Shown here: positions 52,272 to 64,000 of the stretch, one piece after another
How positions within the stretch are numbered: position 1 is the stretch's first letter
How the letters are laid out: every line of letters starts with the position of its first letter
DNA from: Fomes fomentarius
Lineage: Eukaryota; Basidiomycota; Agaricomycetes; Polyporales; Polyporaceae
DNA: 64,000 nt
Assembly (NCBI GenBank): GCA_022606135.1
Contig: JABYQN010000001.1
Location: forward strand, 4,030,001 to 4,094,000
Direction: 5' to 3'
Program-made: the position numbers and the translations under genes
The notes under the pieces: model-generated
What the model was told of the DNA's origin: nothing
Seen by the model: the letters and a program-made list of their open reading frames with translations, nothing else
Databases searched by the model: none

Positions 52272-54854
52272 TCAGTCGACATCCCGCTCATCCACCTCCA
52301 CCTCCACCTCCGTGATGTCAATCAGATCCTTCGCGGACCGCGCACCAGTCTGCTTGACCGTCCGCTCGCCCTCCCACTTCTTCCCATCCACCCGCTTCCC
52401 CCACTCATCCACACCAAACACCTCAATGCAGTCCTCATACCCGCCATGCTTCGCATCTTCCGCAAAACGCTCCTTCACCTCCTCCGCCCAGGGATACCAC
52501 TCGCCCACACCAATCTTGATCATTCTCTTATCCTTTGGGATCGGGTCCGCGAGCCCGTCACCACCAATCCCACGCCCGCGCTGGTCCGGCGCAAAGCGCA
52601 CGCCAACGAGGCCGCCACGCGCACCCCCGAGAAGCTTGGCGAGGTCGGAGGTGAGGTACTGGACACGGTTCAGCTGGAGGTTGCGCATGCGCGTGTTGAG
52701 CGATGCAAAGTCCTTCCGGTCGTCGTCCTCGATCATCGCGATGAACGGCATCCCGCGCGGCCCACCCTTCGCAAGCCGCTCGATTGCGGCCGCGAGGGGG
52801 CGCGTCGCGCATGTAACCGTCAGCAGCGGGCGCCAGTAAGGCTGAACGGGGAGGGTGGGGAGGTAGCGTTGGCGACGCTCAACGACGGGGTCGCTTTGGT
52901 ACTCTTCCTTCTCTGGTGCGTCGGGGTCTAGTGTAAGTCCTTGAAGTTCCATGACGGTCTGAAGAGCAGTAGGGATAGAAGGCAGTGTCCGGGCGCGGGC
53001 GACGGCGCTGGTGTGGAGGCCACGGCTGTCGGTGGGCTTCTTGCTCAGAACCTCAGACCAGTACTGTTTGGGTACGTCACCGGGTTTAGCAGCGACGGGA
53101 TGGAACTCCGTCTCAGCCGTAGGAGGAACGAAACCACTGGGATGCAAAACGGTCCCGTCTTCTAACACGACTTCGACAGGTATCTTCTCCTCGCGCCCAC
53201 GGGTATGGGCTGCAAGCTCATCGCTGAGAATACCCGCGTTGAGTTCGGCCATCAACCCACCCTCCTCCTCTTTGCGCTCCGAGATAGAATTGCGTTGGCG
53301 CTTCCGCTCGATGTAGAAGGGAGGGACGATGTTGTCCGGGTCGTCCGGAGACTGGAATCGTGAGGGGGAATCCCAGGCGGAGGTAGTCATCTTGCTACGG
53401 TCAGCGGGCGAGGTCGTCGACTGGCTGGTACCGACAGGACGCTCTGCATTGATGTCCCGGACGCCGGCGACGGGGCCGTCACCCTTACCAGTTGCAATCT
53501 TGCGCTGAATCCACTCTGCCTCGGCCTCGGGGGAGACGGAAATGGGCTCTGCACCAGTCTCGACGAAGTCACGCCCGTCCCATGTTTGCTTACCGGTAGC
53601 GGCAAGGGGGTCATGCTCCATCGGGACTTTGGCAGCAACAGGATGGAAGTCGGTCTCGGGCGTAGGTGGTTCGAACCCACTTGGGTGAGCGATGGTGCCG
53701 TCCGGGAGACGGACCTCTACTGGAATCTTCTCGTCGCGAACGCGCGTCTTTGCAGCAAGACCTTCGCTCAAGATACCGGCGTTGAGCTCGTACATCAAAC
53801 CTCCCTCTTCCTCCTTCCTCTCTGAAATATCATCCCACTGCTTCTTCCGCTCGACGTAGTAAGACGGGACTACGTCGTCATCAGAGTCTTGAGAAGGCTT
53901 TGGGGGACGGCTCCAAGAAGAGCCCGGAATGTCCTGACGCCGACGCTGGAACGAAGACCTATCGTCATTTGGACGGCGCACGGCAGCAGACGTGTGTAGT
54001 GCGCGAATCTGGGGTGCGTCCTTGGAGCCGGAGCTGAGGGATAGAAGTTCGGTCGGCATGACGCGTGGCTTCGAGTGCCGCATCGGCTCGCCGAGTGGAG
54101 GCGCCTCCGCGATGGTATTCGACCCGTCGAGAGCCTCGCAGCGGAGTTTATCAGGGTCTTCGCCGATGTCCCACCAGCGAACACGCTTGATACGTCGCTG
54201 CTTAGCCCATGGCCAGCGGGCATTATCCATAGGCTCCATGAAGTGACGACCCGCCCTAGGGCTATTAGCCATGCCGACCAAGGCAGGCAAATCGCTCTCG
54301 AGGCACATGTTGGTAAATCTTGGGTAGTAATCAACGCGGCCGTGACCATGCACGACGGGATAGCGGCCCTCGAGGATGAATACGGTACGTGGGTTGTAAG
54401 CAGAGGGGTGAGGGGGCTCGTATATCTTGCGTTTGGTGAGATATGCTCCGCCACGATACCAGTTGGACGCTCGAAGATCTGTGGGGCGCGTGAAGCCACC
54501 CATGTATCTGTGAAGAGATGATGAGTGAGTGGACTCGGTACACGGTCCGGAGGCACCGAGGAATGAGATGACGACCATGAATGCTCTCTGCCCAAACGCG
54601 AACGCGTTGGACAAGGGCACAGAGGAAGGTACCTACGTCCTGACTTCTCTCATTGCAGTAGTAATGTCTATGCGCTCGTCGCGTTCTGCCTTCCTGATGC
54701 GCGACTGTGTATGCCTGACGACATCCTGGGGCGGCGCGGGCGCGTCTTCAAGAGACGAGAGCTGCTGGGACGACGAAGAGGACGCAGCTGGCTGGAGCTT
54801 TGTGTGCTGCGCAATCCTGCGGCGGGCGACGCTGGGGATCCCGGTGCGAGGCAT
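52272..54854 (-). CDS. Putative mitochondrial protein with internal duplication (817 aa)
   Basis: Two exons, 54854-54637 and 54507-52272 (2454 nt, in phase), giving MREVRT-YMGGFTRPTDL across the intron. An in-frame ATG at 54953 would add 33 residues. The N-terminus is Arg/Ser-rich. Residues about 73-200 form an ordered basic block (LTKRKIYEPPHP, NPRTVFILEGRYPVVHG, RIKRVRWWDI). LHTSA, a string common at fungal mitochondrial presequence ends, occurs twice internally (before each repeat and before the C-terminal domain). Two repeats of about 85 residues (about 282-365 and 462-547) share YYVERKKQ/FYIERKRQ, ISERKEEEGGLM, ELNAGILS, EKIPVEV and FHPVAAK. The C-terminal region (LLTVTCATRPLAAAI to EWYPWAEEVKERFAED) is ordered. 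No family recognised with confidence; a mitochondrial ribosomal or import-related role is possible. Confidence 0.75.
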
Positions 54855-56320
54855 GGGGACACCTTGGACGAGAGAGCGAAGGACGAGTTTAGAGTGCCAT
54901 GCAGACGCGCATGAAAGTCGACCGCTGTGTTTGGCCGTATTTGGTGGCCCCACCTACCTCATGCGGTGCTCGCTCTGACTGCCGGATGCGGCAACCACTC
55001 TACAACGTAACGAGCGCCCGCGCTTCCCACATTTTCTGACCCTTTTCTCGCCTCCCACGCGCCGACAGATGCTATCGACCTTCCTCATATAGCTTCCCTC
55101 TCTGCTTTCTGACCGTGGCAACTCTCCAGACTATCGATACAGAATATGTCTGCTGCCGTTGTCAGGTTCAGGCCACCTCAAACTCCCACACCTGCTCCAG
55201 CATAGTGTCTCGACTCATGAGCATCCAAAAATACCCCTCGTCCCAGCGACACAGAACCTACCGAATGGACATGGATCCGTACTCTTCTGTGCGCATGCTC
55301 GCAATCCTGAAAGGTGACCGGTGATCATTGAACGTTATACCCTTCCCCGGACATTATTTAGCCTGTAAGTTATCACTTCGCCGCCACCGTAGCCACAGTG
55401 GCTCCCACCAAATCGGCGTCACGACCAGAGACGAGACAATAGCTCCCAACCAGCCCGGCGCGACGGTCGCTTTTATGATCGGTGCGCATCTCCCAAGTTC
55501 GCAAGTCCATACAGAGCGCTGCGATTCCCGAGCTCCGTGTGGTAAAGCGTGTTCATATCCGGCCGTAGATTAGGAAGTTCTCAACGTCGATTTTTAGAAT
55601 CTCTTCCTATTTGGCTCCTCCACTCGCTTGCTACCGCTCGCGAGAACCTCGCGAGAATTTGCTGCCCTGCTCGTGAGTCGCAACGAATCAACAAGATTTG
55701 TCCAAAGATACCGCTGCGTAGGTCAGTCCTCTCTATATTCTGGCATGTCTGGCACGGTACTACCGTGACCGCATCCGCGACTTGAAGTACCTCTCCGGAC
55801 TTTAAGCTTTAACCTCATACCGCAAGCGGCTAACACCCTGCCATATCACGACAGGACGGCGAGCCCGTCGGTCCCGTAAGTAATCGTGACCACAACGAAT
55901 CATCTCCGCACCCGAAGACACAAATGTAATGTAGTGCACACAACACACACGCAATAGGGGAGACACATCATCCGTTGAGAACTAGCCACTAACTGAAGGG
56001 GACATGGAGACCTACGTGAAATGTACCAAAAAAGCGTCGACGCAATCATCGAAGCACGAACAGCGAGCAACCAAAACGAGTGACATGACATCCATTAGGC
56101 GCAACACAAAGCCTAGGTGCTAGGTATTGAGTACTGATGTAAGGGGCGACCCGAGATCTGCAGACGCGGCGGAAGAACACAACAAGCAGCTGAGAGAGAT
56201 ACTGTATATAACGAGCGGTCGGGGTCGGTCGAGGTAAGTTCGAGGGGTATCGTAGAGACGAAAAGTATTTTGGACAGTGGAAGGGGATGGGCTCCCATAC
56301 GAATGCAAGACGACGACTCT
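54855..56320. other. Intergenic between mitochondrial-type gene and septin
   Basis: Promoter of the minus-strand gene on the left and terminator of the septin on the right. Short ORFs only; none has a motif. Confidence 0.45.
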
Positions 56321-58098
56321 TCACCGCCTGCCGGTACCGCGGCCGTAGCCTACCTGCAAGTTGTCCAGCTCGGCCTCGAGCGCCTTGATCGCGCTGTGCG
56401 CCATCTCCAGATCCTTGTTGAGACGGTCGCGCTCCGCAATAAGCTATCGTCATCCCAAACAAGAACATCGTCAGCTTCCACAACGGAAGGAACAGCCTCG
56501 ACCACGGAAGGAACAACGTACGTGTTGCTCCCACTGCCTGAACCGCGCCTCTTCGGCCTTGACCTGCTCCGTGAAGCGTTTCCGGAGCGCCTCCTCCTCC
56601 TCCTTGAACTTCGGGTTCTCGAACTTGCGCGGCTTCTGCTCCCCGAACTTGCGCGTCTCCATCTGCGCCTGCCGGTAGTTCTCGTAGTGCAGCTCCTCCG
56701 TCGTCGAGATCAGGTCAAGCATGTACGTGCGGATCAGCAGCGAGCGCAGCTTGCGGAAGTCGCAGTGGTTCTCGTTCTCGACCTCGGCCACACCCCACAG
56801 GTACTCACGGCCCTTAACGACACGGCCATCGGGCGTCGTCACGTCCTCCGTCGAGCCGATGATGGAGAAGGGCATTGCCTCGGAGAGGACCCGCGCGTGC
56901 TCTGCGCTGACCTCATCGTCGGCCTCAATAGGCGGTTGGTAGATGCGGATGCCCTGAGCCTGGATGACTTGCCGAATCTGAAATACAAGGATGAACACAC
57001 AGCCGCACGTTGCAGAAACCCAAACCCACTTACGCGCTGCTTAAAGGTGTACAAGTCATTCTGTGTGAGGGTATCCGCCCTTGCGACAACGGGGATGAGG
57101 TTGACACGGGTGCCCAGACGCTTCATGATCTCAATGTCCAGGGGCTTGAGACTGGAGGACGATATGAGAGCGGAATAATAGACATTATGCAACAGTACTT
57201 ACGTGTGACCGGTGGGACGGATGAAGTACAGACAGGCGTGCACCCGGAGGTCAATCTTATCCTTCCGCTCAGGCTGTTGCTCCTGACGCATGTACGCCTC
57301 ATGTTGGTCGTCAATGAAGTCGACAATGGGAGCCCATGAGTCGCGGTTGTTAACATAGTCGCCGAAGCCGGGGGTGTCGATGACCGTCAGCTTCGTCTTG
57401 AACTGCTTCTCCTCGAGCTCGGCCTTAATAATCTCGACCTCGGTGAGCTTATCAAGCTGCTTTTGGTGACGCTTGGCGTAGTTCTTCGTTGAGGAGAGCT
57501 CAGTGGAGAAGAGCGTGTTGATGAGCGTCGTCTTTCCAAGGCCGGACTCGCCTGCATGAGTGACTGGTCAGCGTACCGCTCAAACTCCTGGGGTCATGCA
57601 TAGCAAGTATGCGAGGGCGTGAGCAACCATGAAGCTTCTCTATATGAGTGCTTCCATTGCACGAACGGAGAGTCGCCGCAACGTAACGTGAGGCAGGACT
57701 GTCCAGTAGCTGTAGAGTAACCCATGGCACCGCACGTAACGCCTTATCTGGCTCTGATACTACAACGCAGATGCTGGACACGGGTTGAGCATCGTCGACG
57801 CGTAGAACAGGAGCGCTTGATTGATCCACGCAAGACAGCGTGGCATGATATAACGGCTTTATACCATGCCCCAGCGACCGAAGGACAGCAGACGAGAGCA
57901 GAGATCTGAGCGCAGATACTCACCGACAACCATAACAGTGAAGTGTGCGCCGCTCTTGGCGACAATCTTGTGCCTCTACAGTGCGAAAGCAGTCGCTAGA
58001 TGAGCGACCAGAGCGCGCTCAGCAGTTGGGGTCTCCCTCACCTGGTTGGGCAGGTTGGCAATGCCAATACCGTCGGAGAAGGGAGCAGCAGCAGCCAT
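56321..58098 (-). CDS. Septin, Cdc12/AspC-like (384 aa)
   Basis: Six exons: 58098-58042, 57975-57924, 57551-57203, 57151-57034, 56977-56522, 56443-56321 (1155 nt, in phase). The N-terminus (GIGIANLPNQRHKIV) matches the Cdc12 type. The GTPase domain has P-loop GESGLGKTT (split by an intron at G|GC), switch II DTPGFGD and the septin form of G4 (ARAD). The septin unique element is GSTEDVTTPDGRVVKGREYLWG, then a C-terminal coiled coil (EEEEALRKRFTEQVKAEEARFR to ALEAELDNLQ). GTP-binding cytoskeletal protein that assembles into hetero-oligomeric filaments at septa, bud necks and hyphal tips. The assignment to Cdc12 and not another septin class rests on the N-terminus. The last 10 residues (VGYGRGTGRR) could instead be intron if a further exon exists downstream. 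Confidence 0.92.
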
Positions 58099-59224
58099 GG
58101 CAAAAGGGAGGAGCGGGAGAGAGAGGCTGAGAGGAGGAGGCTGAGCAGTGACCGCGACGGGTTCGACAAAATCCAGTCGCGACGGACGAGTCCTTTATTT
58201 GGCGCTATTTGGCGCGTGGCTATAGAACGGGCGCTTCCATTCCTCCAGCCACTGGGATGTCCCACCATCCATGCAACGACTTGAACCAGTATGCATTCAC
58301 TCCCTGCATTCGTAATGGTTAGTTACTGTGGGCTTGCGAAGTACAGCATCGGTGAAACAGTTTGACCGCCACTTTGGACACGACTTGGGCGCTTCAGCCT
58401 TGAAATCTCAACATGAGGATAGTGTACGACAACAAGTAAGTCTTAGCATTCTATGCGTTGGATTATGGATACACGCTCATTATGTTCGCAGTCGGCTCCA
58501 GACAGCATCGAAGCAAGTCTGATGCATGGTATTCCCTGCATCATTCGACCGATACTGCATTTGCTCCTGCCTGGATCATCGACCGGACCCAAAGAGGCAG
58601 TGGACAGCAAGAATCTTGAATCACAGGACGCAACAGAAGTAAGGGATTCATGGCATATTGCGGGCGTGCTGAGGAGTGGTGCGAATGGCAGGCTAAATCC
58701 TTCTAATTCTTATGAACGGGTCAACACTCAATCATTCTACACGAAGGCACTGATACGAGCAGCACCGGCAATGGTTCCCTGAATGGGCGACCGCCCATGA
58801 ATGCTCCTTTTGGCGCAGAACAGGCACTCACGGCCGTCTCAGCAGACGTCACGAGCGCTCACAGCGACAAATCTCAGCTATAATCTCAAAGGCGGAAGTG
58901 AAAACACAGAGCCTCGTCTGCATCACTACGTGCGATGTCTGTGACTCTGAGGTCGACGACCTCGATAGTCGCTGGTAGAAGAATTCGAAACCTTGGCAAT
59001 GGCAGTCTGCGACGCTCGCTCCCCCGCACGGCAATGATACCCATATGATCCATATCTATGCGTAAGCCGCCTCCTCCTCCAATGACCCAGGGTGTTTATC
59101 TTACAAAACAGATGCGACGACCACGCGATAGCAATACGAAAGCATGACAACTCGCACTCCAAGGCCCGTCAACGTGTCTGTGCCCTGTAGAATATTCACG
59201 AATCAGTCAATTGTCCTCATACAG
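58099..59224. other. Intergenic upstream of septin
   Basis: Septin promoter on the left. ORFs of up to 109 codons without motifs. No gene called. Confidence 0.45.
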
Positions 59225-59437
59225 TCATGAAGAGAAGCCGACACACGGAGAGAAGACGCTGGCACGTGAACGGCCAGCGATAGCCCACGGCAATGCGTAT
59301 GGGTCCGCTTCCGCGTTGGCTGCGCGTGCCGAAGCCGCGAGGCGCATCGGGAGGGGCATGCGGGGTGTGTACGCGGCGGTCGCGGACGACATGCAAGTGG
59401 CGATGGCGACGACGAGGGCGAAGATATCGAGTTGCAT
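59225..59437 (-). CDS. Possible small secreted peptide (70 aa)
   Basis: Single open frame from ATG 59437 with a good signal peptide (MQLDIFALVVAIATCMSSATA) and a short basic, Ala-rich mature part (YTPRMPLPMRLAASARAANA). No cysteine pattern and no C-terminal CaaX, so not a lipopeptide pheromone. A minus-strand TATAAG about 180 bp upstream (near 59617) could drive it. It may continue past an unseen intron. Unknown function. Confidence 0.4.
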   Translation of the reverse strand: MQLDIFALVVAIATCMSSATAAYTPRMPLPMRLAASARAANAEADPYALPWAIAGRSRASVFSPCVGFSS

Positions 59438-61462
59438 GATGAGATACGTCGTGTTTGTTTCGATGTGGTGTGTGCAGTGAAGTCAGGTGGTGGTGAACAA
59501 CGCACTGTGCGTGTTCGTGCGGATGCGTGCTGAGCGTAGACAGGGGGTGCAGAGTGGACGTGTGCAAAGGGGGAGGATGAGACGTCGTGGGTGGATCACG
59601 AAACCCACTCCACTATAAGCTTATACTCCTACCTCATATGTCTCCTCCGCGCACCTGCTCCGCCTTATCCGCGTCCACCCTTTCTCCTCATCCTGTGCCC
59701 GCCACGCGTATGGAGCAAGCTACTTGGGGGCTGATCGCGCCTTGGGGCTTCCACTCAAGTCGACGTAATTGGCGGGAGTCTGTGTTTGGTAGTGAGATCG
59801 CCGGATGGCTTGCCCTGCTCGTTCCTCATCGACACATGCACTCGACGCTGCGGCCTGTGTACGTACGCAGCATCCGGACAGGTATGCGACGCTCCAAGCG
59901 CTTCCTTTGCTCCTCACTTGTATCTCTGAAAAACGCCACTCATATGCAGGTACAATAACATATGTATAGTACACACTTTCGACTCCCCAAGCATGATCAC
60001 GAAGATGTCTCTATGTGTCTAACGCCGAACTTTGAACCCGCGTTTTAGCTCTCAGAAACTGCACAGCCGTGCAACCGCCTTACCAAGACACGGCCGTTGA
60101 GTGGCCCCATTCCCTCTCCTTACAGACATCCGCGCCGCCACTCTATAAGGACCACTTTCGCTCATCCAGTCCCGTCGACATCGTCTCGATTGCAGCGCGG
60201 TGGTCTCCCCGGACACGGGGCACGAGTCATATACCTGCTGAGATCCCAGTCTGGGTCTAATAGGTCCACATCAAACCTCGCTAAACCTCGAGGCCCAGTC
60301 TTTATGCCTCATTTCCTCAACATACCCGACATCCCCGCGACACACTCTGGCCTCACTACTGGCACCTAGCCCACAATTACCGCACTTTGCCCAGGTCCTA
60401 TCCACCACTAGCCTCCTAAGCCCAATCCACCAAAGTCCCGATGCCCCGCTGAATTCGGGCGCGCACTTTGGCCCATGCGATGACCAGACCCTGCAGCTTC
60501 CGCTAGCCAAGTACCAGATCGCCAATGCACGCCAGAACCGCGGATAACACACCTCTGTGCCCACGAAACGCGCAACCCATGCTCGTCAAAGCCACCCTAG
60601 ATCCTTCCAAAGCCGACGAGGGACTGGCAGCCCTATCGGCTGTCGCAAACCCCTCTACGCTCCGGATAACCGTCCATACTCAGTATCCTCCTCTCCATCT
60701 CTTCCAGACCTTAGCTCCGTCTCCACTTATACGCCCACGCCCCCTTCCCTCGGGCTTGGTCTATATTCAATGCCATCCAGCGTCCAGCCTCCTTCCAGTT
60801 GCAAACGGCGAGCTGCTGAATGCGAATCGAGCCACGTCCAAACCATGGCTCCGACCTGGACTTCAACCTGACCCATTTAGCGCCACGGGTGGACTGACCG
60901 CTCTCCTATTCCGGCAAGTCGAAGTTGCTCGCTCACTTGCTTAGTCTCGGAAAATCTAGTCGTCCCTCTCCCTCTTGGCCCTATTTACTCTTTCTGTCAT
61001 CCACAGTCTCACAGAGTCCTGGCCGCCACAAGGTACTTCTTTCCATGACTCTCTCTGTAGCATTGGCATTCCGTACACGCTCGGCTGAACTCTGCGCGGC
61101 GGACTTTTCGAAATAGTTGCCGCGAACTCAGATGATACTTTGAATCGCATACTCATACTCCGACGCTCCGCGGCCAGAAGGTTCATTACGAGTCATCCAT
61201 CCCCATAAAATTCCATGAAAATAGCATGTACATCGAAACGGACCGGAGAAGTGGGAACGAATAGCCGTATCGACAAGTCCGAAGTATCAAAATAGCGATG
61301 TGCGTATGTCCGTGTCCAGCGTCGACGAGTTCGAACATAAAAGAAACAGTCCAGCGAGCCCTAAATAACGAACCCGAGACGTTAGTGTGAGCCCGGCGTT
61401 ATGAGATCTGTTTTGAAGCACATCTCACTCACCTATACATCCACCGCGAGGCGTTTCGTCAC
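59438..61462. other. Long region without a secure gene
   Basis: A Ser/Pro-rich plus-strand frame at 60557-60871 (PYSVSSSPSLPDLSSVSTYTP) looks somewhat like a protein fragment, but it has no partner exons or start context. The rest shows no coding signal. The 3' end of the hydrophobin gene borders on the right. Confidence 0.35.
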
Positions 61463-61932
61463 TCAGATCTTGAGGCCCAGAGGCGAGCACCCGATAGAGA
61501 GCGACCCTACACGAGAGAGTATTCGAGGTGAGCAGGTAATACCGTGCATCACGAGGTAACAAGGCACTCACCGAAATCGTCTCCACTGCAGCACATGGGT
61601 GTGGCATCGCTGTGTGCATGAGGCGAGAATCATCAGCTTGAGTCCAAAGAGGCGAGATATAGGGACGCTGACCAGCTCTGGCTGTCACCAACAGGTGACG
61701 CGACGGGCGAGCACGACAAGCCAATGGACCCATCCGTCGGGGTGTCCGGAGAATAGAGCCCGAGCGCCTCAAGGATAATCTGACTCTTGTCAGACGAGGC
61801 GGGCTCAGCGTTGTCGCAGCAGCGAACGGCGCCCGTCGAGCAGTCCCCAGCCCGGGGTGGAGGTGAGGGCATGGCAGAGACGGAGCCGACGACGGCAACG
61901 GCAAGAGTAGCGACGGTTGTGAAGAATTGCAT
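61463..61932 (-). CDS. Class I hydrophobin (113 aa)
   Basis: Three exons: 61932-61673, 61609-61572, 61506-61463 (342 nt, in phase). A signal peptide (MQFFTTVATLAVAVVGSVSA) is followed by the eight-cysteine hydrophobin pattern: CSTGAVRCC, then GLSCSPV, then SCDATPMCCSG, then IGCSPLGL at the C-terminus. The fifth cysteine is created by the first splice (TG|C), which supports the model. Small amphipathic secreted protein that assembles at air-water interfaces, coating aerial hyphae and fruit bodies. Basidiomycete spacing indicates class I. Divergent from the hydrophobin at 63191. Confidence 0.93.
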
Positions 61933-63190
61933 GGCGATGGTGGCCAGAGAGAGCGGTCGAGGACAATATCGCTGGGGGCGTTGGAGACGAAAGAAAGGAC
62001 TGACGGGGGATGGGCTGGGTGGATAGATGGAGACGAGTTAGCGATGGTTTTTTATGGTCCCCGTACGGTCACCGATAAACTGGTAAGTCTGAGCTGCTCC
62101 ACCTATTGCACATCGTGAAGTGCTCAGTGCTGTCACAGAAGATACCTGCCAGTGGTCGGACGATCGACTCCGCAGAAGTAGTTGAAGTCACCTAGTTCAT
62201 TCGCTCTGGGCACTGTACTATTGAGCAGTCAGGTCAGGGTTTAGCAATTCCGTCGCAAACGAAGTCTCATAACTTTATCAGAGGGTGGTTCAACCGGACT
62301 GAGAGGGTTGCTAAATTGGGATATTCAAGCAGGGTGTCCAGTATATCACGTGGGTGGCATCTGCGTCCGGAGACATCCGAGAGCTTATAAGGGCTTGATC
62401 TCCGAACACCGTCGTCGAATTTGACCTTGTCACTGTTCGGCCCCTGACATCTTGCTAAGGCGTGTCCTATGGCTTCCCATCGTCACATTGAAGTAGCTCG
62501 TCTTACTGATTCCGTACTCTCTAGACAATTCATGACCACCTGCTCGCACATCACACAAGAGCCAGAACGAACCCTGAATGTAGGGTCACTGCAGTGTGCC
62601 CAATGCTTCGTGCAAGGCTCCTACGATGCGTACGCACCAGAGTGCTGCGATCGTGACGAGACCTGGACGTTGTTCGGACTCGCGAGCAGCGATGCACGAC
62701 ATTTGCGGGCTGATTGCGACAGACAGGATTCGCTTCTTCGAGGTTCCCAGCCTTCTTCTGTGTAGCAGAACCACCCGACCGGACGCTGGGATGCTCTCCG
62801 ACGTCGCTTGCACACTCGGCCCATCCCTCGTCTCCGTACTCGCACGCGACCAGGGTCTTGCAGCGACTGCACGGCATCAATATCTCGTACGGTCCTTTTT
62901 GGAGACTTCATCTCCTCTTCGTCTTCGCTTGGTCATTATCCCTCTGATCACTGCGCCCGGCCAGCCCGACTCAGGGATGCATCTCAGAGCTCCAGTTGTG
63001 CGCCCCAAATCCTCGTTGAGTCGTCCGCGTGTCTCGCTCCGCCGTTACCTATAAATCATGACCTTGTCTACTGTCCGAAATCCATCGCTCACCAGCACCA
63101 CGGTCAGCGGTATCCACTCCTTTTCTCAACTTTCAACGCACTAAGCCTCACGCTCCCTTCCCCTCCTTTGCTCTCGTACCTACCAGCGTC
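61933..63190. promoter_or_regulatory. Divergent hydrophobin promoter region
   Basis: The 1.26 kb between two divergent hydrophobin starts. TATAAAT at 63050-63056 lies 141 bp before the right-hand gene. CATAAAAA on the minus strand near 62049-62056 lies about 115 bp before the left-hand gene. ORFs inside have no motif, so the space is probably regulatory. Confidence 0.55.
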
Positions 63191-64000
63191 ATGTTTGCCA
63201 AACTCTCCATCTTCTCTGTTGTCGCCCTTGCGGTCGCCACATATGGTGCTCCCTGCGCCACCGAATCAGATGGCATAAGTGTCAGTGCTGGCCTCTCCGC
63301 CACCGTGAGTGGGGTTGCTCCCACTGGTGTGCAGCCCACTGGTGACAATCCCGCACCGACCCCCACCATCCCGGGCTCTCCCCCGCTCATCCCGGGCCTC
63401 CCCTCGCTCATCCCAGGCCTTCCCTCGCTCATCCCAGGCCTTCCCTCGCTCATCCCAGGCCTTCCCTCGCTCATCCCAGGCCTTCCCTCGCTCATCCCTC
63501 TCCCTGTCGGCCCCACTGGCGGCAATCCCGGTGACCCCCCTGTCCCGACGACCATCCCAGGTGTTTCAGGTGTCCCTGGCGCACCGCACCCGACTAGTAC
63601 TAGCCCATCTGAGACGCAGAGCGCGAAGCCGACAGAGGTCAACCCGCCCTCGCCCTCGCCCACCGACGGACAGCCTGGCAACCCTCCCTATGGCCAGCCC
63701 GGTAACGATAATGGCAACGGGGGTAACGGGGGTAGCAAGTGCAGCACTGGACCTGTTCAGTGCTGTAACAGGGTCGTCGATCCGTCTTCCCAGGAGCACA
63801 AGAACGCGCTCAGTACCCTCCTTGGTGTGCCCGTCGGTGATGTCAAGGGCATGGTTGGTCTCAACTGCTCGCCGATCAACGTCATTGGTGTTGCCTCTGG
63901 CAATGACTGCAAGACCCAGACGGTTTGCTGCAACAGCAGTGCGAAGGGTACGTGATAACTCGCTCCATCTCTAGTCTCAGCCTCTGACTAGACATTTTTA
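63191..64000 (+). CDS. Class I hydrophobin with long Pro-rich repeat N-terminus (3' end beyond window)
   Basis: Exon 1 is 63191-63947 (252 codons plus 1 nt), with donor G|GTACGT; the remaining exon or exons lie past the right edge. The signal peptide MFAKLSIFSVVALAVATYG is followed by a low-complexity region of about 155 residues: five LIPGLPS heptads, Pro-Thr-Gly and Gly-Asn segments (NDNGNGGNGG). The hydrophobin core then follows: KCSTGPVQCC, GLNCSPI, NDCKTQTVCCNSS. The eighth cysteine should be in the missing exon. Ordinary class I hydrophobins are about 100-150 aa, so this is a long version with a spacer ahead of the amphipathic core, possibly anchoring in or spanning the wall. A secreted surface role is secure; the role of the repeat is inference. 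Confidence 0.9.
63386..63502 (+). repeat. 21-bp tandem repeat in hydrophobin gene
   Basis: Five full units of ctcatcccaggccttccctcg plus a partial sixth; the first unit differs by two bases and the rest are identical. Encodes LIPGLPS heptads. The near identity implies recent expansion. Confidence 0.95.

Noticed and set aside
59225..59437. Lipopeptide mating pheromone precursor
   Set aside because: Although small with an N-terminal hydrophobic segment, it lacks a C-terminal CaaX box, and the N-terminus is a classical signal peptide.

Overview
The window is nuclear DNA from a filamentous basidiomycete, most likely an Agaricomycete (wood-rot type). The evidence is dense short GT-AG introns of about 50-70 nt, cysteine-patterned class I hydrophobins, a multi-intron fungal P450, sedolisin (S53) peptidase genes, a septin, a Prp43 helicase and a beta-7 proteasome subunit. 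Exon models were built by hand from frame, splice sites and family motifs. Where exon coordinates are listed, the phases sum to an open frame unless stated otherwise. No database search was possible.

Layout. 1-3822 (-): KDM4/Rph1-like JmjN-JmjC-PHD histone demethylase running off the left edge, with a 1-nt frameshift inside JmjC. 4440-7394 (-): decayed second copy of PRP43 plus a rearranged fragment of it. 8998-11079 (+): cytochrome P450 of 10 exons, including a 14-nt microexon and a GC-AG intron exactly at the heme motif. 13173-15255 (+): single-pass membrane protein. 17.3-25.2 kb: accessory block with an LTR-like relic, an OTT_1508-type deaminase-family gene (-) and a broken tyrosine-recombinase retrotransposon (Ngaro/DIRS type) split by a solo LTR. 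That solo LTR carries an intron and, next to it, an intron-less repeat of the same segment. 26297-29290 (-): intact PRP43, divergent from PRE4 (proteasome beta-7, 29503-30911 +). 31567-34941 (-): 1124-aa unrecognised single-exon protein.

37.8-51.9 kb is a secretion cluster: three small secreted proteins rich in (I/L/V)P-S/T repeats interleaved with three sedolisin (tripeptidyl-peptidase type) genes that share the same eight-exon structure. The order is SSP1, S53-1, S53-2, SSP2, SSP3, S53-3, all on the + strand. SSP1 and SSP2 also share long upstream homology and similarly placed TATA boxes. This is the best candidate in the window for an undescribed functional unit.

52272-54854 (-): mitochondrial-looking protein with a large internal duplication. 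56321-58098 (-): septin (Cdc12/AspC-like). 59225-64000: one possible small secreted peptide, a complete class I hydrophobin (-) and a second hydrophobin (+, cut by the right edge) whose N-terminus carries a 21-bp-unit heptad repeat resembling the SSP repeats.

The core genes (PRP43, PRE4, septin, KDM4) look conserved. The accessory content is a transposon-rich insertion between the two PRP43 copies plus locally duplicated secreted-protein genes.
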